From positions 1 to 5,620 of the forward strand of contig VBHW01000330.1 in assembly GCA_005881055.1 (NCBI GenBank): a stretch of 5,620 bases of DNA, written 5' to 3'. A program made the translations under genes and the position numbers. Origin of the DNA: Chloroflexota bacterium. GTDB lineage: Bacteria; Chloroflexota; Limnocylindria; Limnocylindrales; CSP1-4. Positions within the stretch are counted from its first letter, which is position 1; each line of letters begins with the position of its first letter. Shown one piece after another: positions 1 to 5,620 of this stretch. Below the pieces are notes generated by a model that made no database searches, was not told where the DNA came from, and worked only from the letters and a program-made list of their open reading frames with translations.

Positions 1-4
1 CGCG

Positions 5-2200
5 ATGTTGGACGCCAGTGCGCTCCAGTTGATCATCCTGCCCGCCGGCGTCATCGCCATCCTGTTCGCGCTCTACCTCGCGCGTGACGTGCTCGCCCGG
101 GACAGCGGGACGAAGGAGATGCAGGACGTCGCGGGGACGATCTTCGAGGGCGCGGTCGCCTTCATCCGGCGCCAGTACACGACGATTTCCGCGCTCGCCG
201 TCGTCGGCGCAGTGGTCATCGCGGCGGTCATCACGATCTTCGAGACGAAGGCCGTGGCGGACACGGACATCTTCGGGATCGACCTCGGCATCCGGACCGG
301 CGTCGCCTTCCTCGTCGGCGCGGCGTGCTCGATGGCGTCCGGCATCATCGGCATGTACATCAGCGTCAAGTCGAATGTCCGGACCGCGGCGGCCGCTCGG
401 CGCAGCCTCGTCGAAGCCGTCCAGGTCGCCATGCGCGGCGGCGCCGTTTCGGGCTTCCTCGTCGTCGCCCTGTCGCTGCTCGGCGTATACGGGATGTTCG
501 TCGCCTTCGGCGGCTTGACGAACCCCAACCAGGCGCCATTCCTCATCGTCGGCTACGGCTTCGGGGCCAGCTTCGTCGCCCTCTTCGCCCAGCTCGGCGG
601 AGGCATCTACACGAAGGCCGCCGACGTCGGGTCGGACCTCGTCGGCAAGGTCGAGGCGGGCATCCCCGAGGACGATCCGCGCAACGCCGGGGTCGTGGCG
701 GACCTCGTCGGCGACAACGTCGGCGACTGCGCAGGCCGCGGGGCGGACCTGTTCGAGTCCACCGCCGCGGAGAACATCGGGGCGATGATCCTGGGCGTCG
801 CGGTCTACGCCGTGGCGTCGAGCGCCGGCTGGCCGCATCCGGAGGCCTGGATCTTCTTCCCGCTGGTCGTCCGCGCGTTCGGCCTCCTGTCGACGATCGT
901 CGCGATCTTCTTCGTCCGCGGCCGCGAGGACGAGAACCCGATGAACATGCTCAACCGCGGCTACTGGGTGACGACCCTCCTGTCGGTCGCCGCCCTGGCC
1001 CTCGTGACGAACATCATGATGCAGACGCCCGGCCAGGTCGGTGCCAGCGGGGTCCCCGCCTGGGTCTACTTCTTCGGCTGCGGCGTGGTCGGCCTGGCGA
1101 CGTCGATCGCCTTCGTATACATCACGCAGTACTACACGGCCGGCACCTTCCGGCCCGTCCGCGAGATCGCGGAAGCGTCGCGGACCGGCCCGGCCACGAA
1201 CATCATCTCGGGGGTTGCCGTCGGCTTCGAGACGACGTTCGTCACCGCATTGTCGATCGGCATCGCCCTCTTCGCGAGCCACTGGCTGGGCTCGCAGGCG
1301 AACCTGACGGATGCCGGCGGTCGGAACGTCGGGGGCATCTTCGGCACGGCCGTTGCCACGATGGGCATGCTCATGACGACCGCCTACATCCTGGCGATGG
1401 ACACGTTCGGGCCGATCACGGACAACGCGGGCGGCATCGCCGAGTTCAGCCGGGCCGAGGCCGGCGCGCGGGAGATCACGGACCGCCTCGACGCCGTCGG
1501 CAACACGACCAAGGCCCTCACCAAGGGCTACGCGATCGCGTCGGCGTCGCTCGCCGCGTTCCTCCTCCTCATCCTCGGGCGGCAGATCGCCGGCGGCAAG
1601 CAGGGCGTGCAGCTCCTGACGTCGGTCAACCTCGCGGACGTCAGCGTGTTCATCGCAGCCCTCATGGGGGCGATGCTCGTCTACTTCTTCTCGTCGCTCG
1701 CCATCCGGGCCGTCGGTACGACCGCCCAGGCGATCATCGTCGAAGTCCGCCGCCAGTTCCGCGAGATGCCCGGGATCATGGATTACTCGCAGCGCCCGGA
1801 CTACGCGAGGGTCGTCGACATCACGACACGGGCGGCCCTGCGCGAAATGGTCGCCCCGGGCCTCGTCGCAGTGGCGACGCCGATCATCGTCGGCATCCTC
1901 CTCGGCTACCAGGCCGTGGCCGGCCTCCTCATGGTCGGGACGATCTCGGGCGTCCTGCTCGCGACGGTGCTCAACAACGGCGGTGGGGCGTGGGACAACG
2001 CCAAGAAGTACATCGAGTCGGGCCATCTGCTGGACGACCAGGGCGCTTCGATCGGCAAGAAGACCCCCGCGCACGCGGCGGCGGTCGTCGGCGACACGGT
2101 GGGCGATCCGTTCAAGGACACCGCTGGCCCGTCGCTCCACGTCCTCGTCAAGCTGCTCGCGACGATCACCCTCGTCCTCGCGCCGCTGTTCATCCGCTGA
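5..2200 (+). CDS. hppA: Membrane-bound proton-translocating pyrophosphatase, K+-independent type
   Basis: This 731-residue integral membrane protein hydrolyses inorganic pyrophosphate and couples that to ion (probably proton) pumping across the cytoplasmic membrane. Hydrophobic segments run throughout; the family has about 16 membrane helices. The substrate-binding core is visible: DVGSDLVGKVEAGIPEDDPRN at about 207-227, GDNVGDCAG at 236-244, DTFGPITDNAGG at 466-477, WDNAKKYIE from 663 and GDTVGDPFKDTAGPS from 696, which carry the Mg-PPi-binding Asp and Lys residues. In GNTTKALTKG (499-508), Lys503 and Thr506 occupy the positions that are Ala and Gly in K+-dependent enzymes, so this belongs to the K+-independent H+-pumping class. 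The length is normal for the family. The ATG lies four bases from the window edge, so its ribosome binding site cannot be seen, but the N-terminus matches the usual start of the first helix. Identification is very secure; the ion specificity is inferred from subfamily. Confidence 0.97.
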   Translation: MLDASALQLIILPAGVIAILFALYLARDVLARDSGTKEMQDVAGTIFEGAVAFIRRQYTTISALAVVGAVVIAAVITIFETKAVADTDIFGIDLGIRTGVAFLVGAACSMASGIIGMYISVKSNVRTAAAARRSLVEAVQVAMRGGAVSGFLVVALSLLGVYGMFVAFGGLTNPNQAPFLIVGYGFGASFVALFAQLGGGIYTKAADVGSDLVGKVEAGIPEDDPRNAGVVADLVGDNVGDCAGRGADLFESTAAENIGAMILGVAVYAVASSAGWPHPEAWIFFPLVVRAFGLLSTIVAIFFVRGREDENPMNMLNRGYWVTTLLSVAALALVTNIMMQTPGQVGASGVPAWVYFFGCGVVGLATSIAFVYITQYYTAGTFRPVREIAEASRTGPATNIISGVAVGFETTFVTALSIGIALFASHWLGSQANLTDAGGRNVGGIFGTAVATMGMLMTTAYILAMDTFGPITDNAGGIAEFSRAEAGAREITDRLDAVGNTTKALTKGYAIASASLAAFLLLILGRQIAGGKQGVQLLTSVNLADVSVFIAALMGAMLVYFFSSLAIRAVGTTAQAIIVEVRRQFREMPGIMDYSQRPDYARVVDITTRAALREMVAPGLVAVATPIIVGILLGYQAVAGLLMVGTISGVLLATVLNNGGGAWDNAKKYIESGHLLDDQGASIGKKTPAHAAAVVGDTVGDPFKDTAGPSLHVLVKLLATITLVLAPLFIR

Positions 2201-2237
2201 AAATCGGCCCCGGATCGGCGAAGGCCACTGACCCTCC

Positions 2238-3045
2238 GTGGACGGCCTGATCCATGCCGCGATCCTCGGACTCGTCCAGGGACTGACCGAGTTCCTCCCG
2301 ATCTCTTCCTCGGCCCATCTCATCCTCGTGCCGCGCTTCCTCGGCTGGAACGATCCCTTCGTCGACTCGTCCGCGTTCGACGTCATGCTCCACCTCGGGA
2401 CGCTCGTCGCCCTCCTCGTCTACTTCTGGCGCGACCTCATCCGCCTCCTCCGGGCGTGGCTCGCGTCGATCCGCGACCGGAGCCTGGCCGGCGACCCCGA
2501 GCGACGGCTCGCCTGGCTGCTCCTCGTGTCGGTCATCCCGGCGGCGATCCTGGGCGCGGCGTTCGAGAGCTTCTTCGACCGCGCGTTCCGCGACGCTGTC
2601 GCCTGGATCGGGGTCTTCATCCTCGCCGGGGCCGGGCTGCTCTGGCTCGCCGAGCGATGGGGCAGCCGAACGCGCGACCTCGAGGCGCTGACCCTCCGTG
2701 ACGCGGCGGTGATCGGCCTGGGCCAAGCACTCGCGCTGTTCCCCGGGACGAGCCGCTCCGGCATCACGATCGCGGCCGGTCTCCTCCTCGGGCTCCAACG
2801 CGAGGCGGCCGGCGGTGCCGGTGATCGCGGGTGCGGGCCTGTGGAAGGCACGCACGCTCGTCGGCAGCGGCCTCGAGGGCGCCGCCGTCGAGCAGCTCGT
2901 CGTCGGCGTCGTCGTATCCGCCGTGGCGGGCTTCATCGCGATCGCGTTCCTCCTCGCCTTCCTCCGTCGCAACAGCACCGCGGTCTTCATCGCGTACCGT
3001 GTCGTCCTCGCGGCGGTCGTGTTCGCGTTCCTCCTGGATCGCTAG
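2238..3045 (+). pseudogene. uppP: Undecaprenyl-diphosphatase (UppP/BacA), broken by an internal deletion and frameshift
   Basis: UppP is a membrane enzyme that dephosphorylates undecaprenyl diphosphate to regenerate the lipid carrier for peptidoglycan and other envelope polymers. The GTG start at 2238 gives the expected N-terminus. Q14-x3-E18 with EFLPISSSAHL (Ser24, His27) is the first catalytic motif, and FPGTSRSGIT (Arg173) is the second. After REAA (residues 188-191, ending at 2810) homology stops in this frame. It resumes one frame over at AVPVIAGAG from 2812 and runs to TAG at 3043-3045 with the usual C-terminal helices. The conserved stretch between them (roughly xRFSFLL in the family) is absent. 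A 20-nt loss fits exactly: 808 nt plus 20 gives 275 codons and a stop, the normal family length. Read without correction, the first frame continues to TGA at 3108-3110 as a 290-residue product with an unrelated Arg/Gly-rich tail. It lies 37 nt after hppA; a weak GAAGG at 2220-2224 is the only ribosome-binding candidate. It could be a real pseudogene or a sequence/assembly error. Confidence 0.88.
2808..2817 (+). other. Deletion/frameshift junction in uppP
   Basis: Upstream codons in the starting frame read gag gcg gcc (Glu-Ala-Ala, ending at 2810). From 2812 the +1 frame reads gcg gtg ccg gtg atc (Ala-Val-Pro-Val-Ile). Only a single G at 2811 stands where the family has about seven more residues, including the conserved Phe-Ser-Phe. 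The event is therefore a loss of coding sequence of length 2 modulo 3, most simply 20 nt, and not a one-base indel. I see no slippery heptamer, and frameshifting could not restore the missing residues. Confidence 0.8.
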
Positions 3046-3100
3046 TGATGACGGGTCCGGGCCGGAACGTCGGCGCGCCGCTCTCGGAAGGCGGGTCGCG

Positions 3101-3562
3101 ATGGAGGTGATGAAGCAGCTCCGCCAGCGGGAGATCCGCGACCTGCTCGGGCGCCGGACGATCCGCACCCAGGCGGAGCTCGCGGCGGCCCTCCGCGAGC
3201 GGGGCTTCCGGGCGACGCAGGCGACGATCTCGCGGGACGTCTCCGAGCTCGGGCTCGTCAAGGTGAGCCGTGCTGGCACGTCCGCGTATGCGCTGTCGTC
3301 ACGATTGGTCGAGGCGGAGACGGGGGAGGACCGGCTGCGGACGCTCCTCCACGACCTGCCGATCGAGATCCGCGAGGCGGGCACCCTCCTCGTCCTGCGC
3401 ACGCTGCCCGGATCGGCGCATGCGATCGCCGCGGCGCTCGACCGTGCGCGCTGGCCGGAGGTCATCGGCTCGATCGCGGGCGACGACACGGTGTTCGTCG
3501 CGTTCCCGGATCGGATGTCGCTCGGACGGATCCGCCGGCGGCTGCTGCGCTATGCCGAGTGA
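3101..3562 (+). CDS. argR: Arginine repressor ArgR
   Basis: This 153-residue DNA-binding regulator senses arginine as a hexamer and controls arginine biosynthesis and catabolism genes. The N-terminal winged helix-turn-helix spans about residues 5-65, with recognition-helix motif ATISRDVSELGLVKV (41-55). The C-terminal oligomerisation and arginine-binding domain spans about 90-153, with LPGSAHAIAAALD (102-114) and IAGDDT (125-130); Asp128-Asp129 are the family's arginine-contacting pair. The length is typical. I chose ATG 3101 because GGAAGG at 3086-3091 lies nine bases upstream. A second ATG at 3110 has GGAGG only two bases away, too close to serve it. The gene begins 55 nt after the true uppP stop; the shifted uppP frame would overlap its first ten bases. 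No arginine-metabolism gene is visible nearby and I found no convincing ARG-box palindrome just upstream, so its targets are elsewhere or outside the window. Confidence 0.95.
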   Translation: MEVMKQLRQREIRDLLGRRTIRTQAELAAALRERGFRATQATISRDVSELGLVKVSRAGTSAYALSSRLVEAETGEDRLRTLLHDLPIEIREAGTLLVLRTLPGSAHAIAAALDRARWPEVIGSIAGDDTVFVAFPDRMSLGRIRRRLLRYAE

Positions 3563-3601
3563 TGCGGCGGGCGAAACCCGGCGGACGCGGCCACAGCGAG
3601 T

Positions 3602-3630
3602 TTGACGCTCCCGGAGGCGGCGGCTAGGAT
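3602..3630 (+). promoter_or_regulatory. Sigma-70-type promoter upstream of greA
   Basis: TTGACG at 3602-3607 (five of six matches to the -35 consensus) is separated by exactly 17 nt from TAGGAT at 3625-3630 (four of six matches to TATAAT, including the key first A and last T). Transcription would begin near 3637, giving a leader of about 105 nt before the greA start. It sits 39 nt after the argR stop in non-coding DNA, as expected for a promoter separating argR from greA. In a G+C-rich background this match is unlikely to be chance, but it is not tested. Confidence 0.65.
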
Positions 3631-3658
3631 ACGCGCCGGTCGAACTTCAGTCTCATTG

Positions 3659-3687
3659 ATTGGCCGCTGCCATTCCGCGGCGGCAAT
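3659..3687 (+). other. Hairpin in the greA 5' leader
   Basis: ATTG (3659-3662) and CCGCTGC (3664-3670) pair with GCGGCGG (3677-3683) and CAAT (3684-3687). This makes an 11-bp stem with one bulged G at 3663, one G-U pair and a six-base loop (CATTCC). There is no T-run after it, so it is not a classical intrinsic terminator. It lies about 20 nt downstream of the predicted transcription start and well upstream of the greA ribosome-binding region. It could stabilise the leader or take part in regulation; no known riboswitch or leader family was recognised. Confidence 0.4.
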
Positions 3688-3742
3688 CCCGACCAGCCCA
3701 GCCGCAGCGCCAACCGACCACCCGAACGGGGGCCACCAACAC

Positions 3743-4204
3743 GTGAACAAGCCCACCTATCTCTCCCGCGAAGGCCTCGAGAAGCTCAAGGCCGAATACG
3801 AGGAGATGACGAACACCCGCCGCGCCGAGATCGCGGCGCGCATCCACGACGCCAAGGAGCACGGCGACCTCTCCGAGAACGCGGAGTACGAGGACGCGAA
3901 GAACGAGCAGGCGTTCGTGGAGGGCCGCATCCAGACCCTCGAGTCGCTCATCAAGAACGCGACCCTCATCGACGAGCACCACACGGGCGACCACGTCCAG
4001 ATCGGCTCGACGGTGACCGTCAAGGGCGAGGACGGCGTCGAGACGTTCACGATCGTCGGCTCGGCCGAGGCACGGCCGTCGAACGGCCGCATCTCGAACG
4101 AGTCGCCCGTTGGCCGCGCGCTGCTCGGGCGCAAGAAGGGCGACAAGGTCCTCGTGCACGTGCCGGCCGGCGACTTCGCATACACGATCCAGAACATCCG
4201 CTAG
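3743..4204 (+). CDS. greA: Transcription elongation (transcript cleavage) factor GreA
   Basis: GreA inserts its coiled coil into the secondary channel of RNA polymerase and stimulates cleavage of backtracked RNA, rescuing stalled complexes. The product is 153 residues, close to the usual 155-160. Residues about 8-76 form the antiparallel coiled coil, whose tip carries GDLSENAEYEDA (41-52). Asp42 and Glu45 match the catalytic acidic pair (Asp41/Glu44 in E. coli). Residues about 80-153 form the FKBP-like C-terminal domain with the SPVGRALLGRKKGD segment. I chose the GTG start at 3743 because family similarity begins there (NKPTYLSREGLEKL). The frame is open back to a TTG at 3602, but that extension lies over the predicted promoter and leader and has low-complexity Ala/Pro content. 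GGGGG at 3728-3732 is a modest ribosome-binding candidate. It is likely transcribed with the downstream lysyl-tRNA synthetase gene. Confidence 0.95.
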   Translation: MNKPTYLSREGLEKLKAEYEEMTNTRRAEIAARIHDAKEHGDLSENAEYEDAKNEQAFVEGRIQTLESLIKNATLIDEHHTGDHVQIGSTVTVKGEDGVETFTIVGSAEARPSNGRISNESPVGRALLGRKKGDKVLVHVPAGDFAYTIQNIR

Positions 4205-4224
4205 GCTCCGCCGCACCTCGGGTT

Positions 4225-4248
4225 TCCGGCCCGCAACGCGGCGCCGGA
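4225..4248 (+). other. Strong hairpin between greA and lysS
   Basis: TCCGGC-CCGC (4225-4234) pairs with GCGG (4238-4241) and GCCGGA (4243-4248), giving ten G+C-rich base pairs with one bulged C at 4242 and an AAC loop. The stem can extend two more pairs outward (T4224-G4249, T4223-A4250). It begins about 20 nt after the greA stop. No T-run follows, so a standard intrinsic terminator is not supported. It could be a U-less terminator, an attenuator or a 3'-end stabiliser that sets the greA/lysS expression ratio. Confidence 0.45.
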
Positions 4249-4275
4249 GACGCGGAGGAAGCGAGGCAGCAGACC

Positions 4276-5620
4276 ATGGATTGGGCGGACGAGCTGGCAG
4301 CCTCGGTCGAGGGGCCGCAGGTCGTCAACGACAGCAAGACGCCGTCCGGGACGGTGCATGTCGGCAGCCTGCGCGGCCCGGTCACCGTCGACGTCATCTG
4401 GCGGGCGGTGCGCAAGCGGGGGCTCGAGGCACACTTCCTGTACGGCGTCGAGGACCTCGACGCGATGGACAACCAGTCGCTCCTCGCGGGTGACGCGGTC
4501 GAGCGCTACATGGGCGTCCCGCTCGGACGCGTGCCGGACCAGGCGGGCGACTGCCACCCCAGCTACGCCCATCACTTCATGGCCGACTTCCTCGGAACGT
4601 TCGAACGGCTGGGCATCCGGCCCGAGCTGTACTGGATGAGCGAGCTGTACGCGGCCGGGGCGATCGACCCGTACGTCCGCCTGGCCCTCGACCGGGCCGA
4701 GCAGGTCCGGGCGATCTATCGCCGTGTGAGCAACGTCGAGAAGCCGGCCGGATGGCTGCCCGTCCAGCCGATCTGCGAGCGGTGCGGCCGCGTCGGGACC
4801 ACGATCGCGAAGGACTGGGATGGCGGCACCGTGCGCTACGAGTGCCGGGCCGACCTCGTCGCCTGGGCGCGCGGCTGCGGCAACAAGGGCCGGATCTCGC
4901 CCTTCGGTGGGGCGGCGACGCTGCCGTGGAACCTCGAGTGGGCCGCCCAGTGGGGCCACTTCGGCGTGACGATCGAGCCCTGCGGCAAGGACCTCTCGAC
5001 CGCCGGCGGCTCGCGCGACCGGTCCGACGCGATCGCCCGCGAGGTGTTCGACAGGGAGCCGCCGCTCAACGTCCCGTACGAGTTCCTCAACGTCGGCGGA
5101 CGCAAGATGTCCACGTCGAAAGGTCGAGGCACGCCCGCCCACGTCATCGCCGAGGTCCTCCCGCCCGAGCAGCTCCGCTTCCTGTTCCTCCGCACTCGAC
5201 CGAACACCGCGATCGAGTTCGACCCGGACGGGACCGACGCGATCCCGCGGCTGTTCGACGAGTTCGACCGGGTCGCCGACGCCGCCGCGGGCCGACCCGT
5301 TCGCGGATCGCTGCCACCGACGCCGGAGCGGGTGTTCGCCTTCGCGTCGGTGACGACCGACCCCGCCGAGATCGCGGCACGTGCGGCGGCCTTCCGGATG
5401 CCGTTTGGCCACGTCGCGTTCCTCGTCCAGCAGCCGGGCATCGATGAGGCGGCACTGCGTGAGCGGGTCTCGATAGAGAAAGGGTCGCCCTTGACGACGC
5501 TCGAGTCGGAGTTGCTCGAGGAGCGCGCTCGCTCGGCCCGGCGGTGGCTCGACACGTATGCGCCGGACTCGGCCCGGATCCGCGTGCGACGAGACGCGCT
5601 GCCCAGCGAGGCCGCCGAGC
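4276..5620 (+). CDS. lysS: Class I lysyl-tRNA synthetase, 3' end beyond window
   Basis: The enzyme attaches lysine to tRNA-Lys using ATP in the cytoplasm. It is the class I (Rossmann-fold) type, unrelated to the more common class II LysRS; this type is sometimes named lysK. The frame is open from ATG 4276 to the window end: 448 residues with no stop. NDSKTPSGTVHVGSLRG (18-34) contains the HIGH-equivalent HVGS (28-31). Four cysteines (167, 170, 190, 201) form a probable zinc knuckle. GKDLSTAGGSRDRSD precedes YEFLNVGGRKMSTSKG, which holds the KMSKS-type loop at 277-281 (KMSTS). The C-terminal part begins the anticodon-binding helical region. GAGG at 4263-4266 lies nine bases before the ATG; a stronger GGAGG at 4254-4258 is 17 bases away. 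The GKDL/GGSR residues differ from the GKDH/GGSY I recall for archaeal relatives. The gene follows greA by 71 nt and is probably co-transcribed. The C-terminus is not visible. Confidence 0.93.
   Translation, partial: MDWADELAASVEGPQVVNDSKTPSGTVHVGSLRGPVTVDVIWRAVRKRGLEAHFLYGVEDLDAMDNQSLLAGDAVERYMGVPLGRVPDQAGDCHPSYAHHFMADFLGTFERLGIRPELYWMSELYAAGAIDPYVRLALDRAEQVRAIYRRVSNVEKPAGWLPVQPICERCGRVGTTIAKDWDGGTVRYECRADLVAWARGCGNKGRISPFGGAATLPWNLEWAAQWGHFGVTIEPCGKDLSTAGGSRDRSDAIAREVFDREPPLNVPYEFLNVGGRKMSTSKGRGTPAHVIAEVLPPEQLRFLFLRTRPNTAIEFDPDGTDAIPRLFDEFDRVADAAAGRPVRGSLPPTPERVFAFASVTTDPAEIAARAAAFRMPFGHVAFLVQQPGIDEAALRERVSIEKGSPLTTLESELLEERARSARRWLDTYAPDSARIRVRRDALPSEAAE

Noticed and set aside
2201..2237. 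Possible terminator or promoter in the hppA-uppP gap
   Set aside because: I found only short GGCC-type pairing and a direct repeat of ATCGGC, with no stable stem plus T-run and no -35/-10 pair.
325..2250. Open frame of 641 codons overlapping hppA on the + strand
   Set aside because: It is an Arg/Gly/Pro-rich shadow of hppA in another frame, with no conserved motif.
2228..2700. Repeated 13-base string CTGACCCTCCGTG at 2228-2240 and 2688-2700
   Set aside because: The copies are in different reading contexts, one at the uppP start and one inside the gene, with no extended flanking identity; chance in biased sequence is a sufficient explanation.
2795..2825. Programmed ribosomal frameshifting in uppP
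   Set aside because: No slippery sequence is present, and the conserved residues at the junction are physically missing, so a frame change alone would not rebuild the protein.
2190..2990. 266-codon minus-strand open frame opposite uppP
   Set aside because: Low-complexity Glu/Arg/Pro composition opposite a recognised gene; no independent support.
3056..3066. Small palindrome TCCGG-G-CCGGA between uppP and argR as a possible operator
   Set aside because: Only five bases per arm, does not resemble an A+T-rich ARG box, and such G+C palindromes are expected by chance here.
3602..3742. N-terminal extension of greA from TTG 3602
   Set aside because: The extension is not family-like, starts exactly at the predicted -35 element and would span the promoter and leader hairpin; GTG 3743 gives the normal GreA length.
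4201..5412. Long open frame of 403 codons on the minus strand opposite lysS
   Set aside because: It lies antisense to a clearly conserved synthetase, is rich in Arg, Gly, Asp and Glu with no recognisable domain, and is expected from third-position G/C bias in high-GC DNA.

Overview
The window is a high-GC bacterial chromosomal segment (G+C about two thirds or more by eye). All five genes are on the + strand and are housekeeping genes: hppA (membrane pyrophosphatase), uppP (undecaprenyl-diphosphatase, broken), argR (arginine repressor), greA (transcript cleavage factor) and the 5' part of a class I lysyl-tRNA synthetase gene that runs off the right edge. I see no mobile element, CRISPR array, tRNA or rRNA. 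The set fits a free-living high-GC bacterium. The class I LysRS together with a K+-independent H+-PPase made me think of a Chloroflexota lineage such as Limnocylindria, but this is a weak guess from memory and not demonstrated.

Layout: hppA fills 5-2200. After a 37-nt gap comes uppP (2238-3045), whose reading frame breaks near 2811. The expected conserved residues are missing at the break, and the rest of the gene reads in another frame. After 55 nt comes argR (3101-3562). The 180-nt gap that follows (3563-3742) holds the only convincing promoter in the window, TTGACG-17 nt-TAGGAT, and a structured leader of about 105 nt ahead of greA (3743-4204). A 71-nt gap with a strong hairpin separates greA from lysS (4276 to beyond 5620).

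How the genes relate: hppA, uppP and argR are closely spaced and may be co-transcribed from a promoter outside the window. greA and lysS appear to form a second unit driven by the promoter at 3602-3630. HppA turns biosynthetic pyrophosphate, including that released by aminoacyl-tRNA synthetases, into an ion gradient. UppP recycles the lipid carrier of cell-wall synthesis, GreA rescues stalled RNA polymerase and LysRS charges tRNA-Lys. These are general functions and not a dedicated pathway.

I found no previously undescribed system. The observations most worth following are the uppP deletion/frameshift, the class I LysRS beside greA with an altered active-site-region motif, and the two hairpins in the greA leader and the greA-lysS gap.
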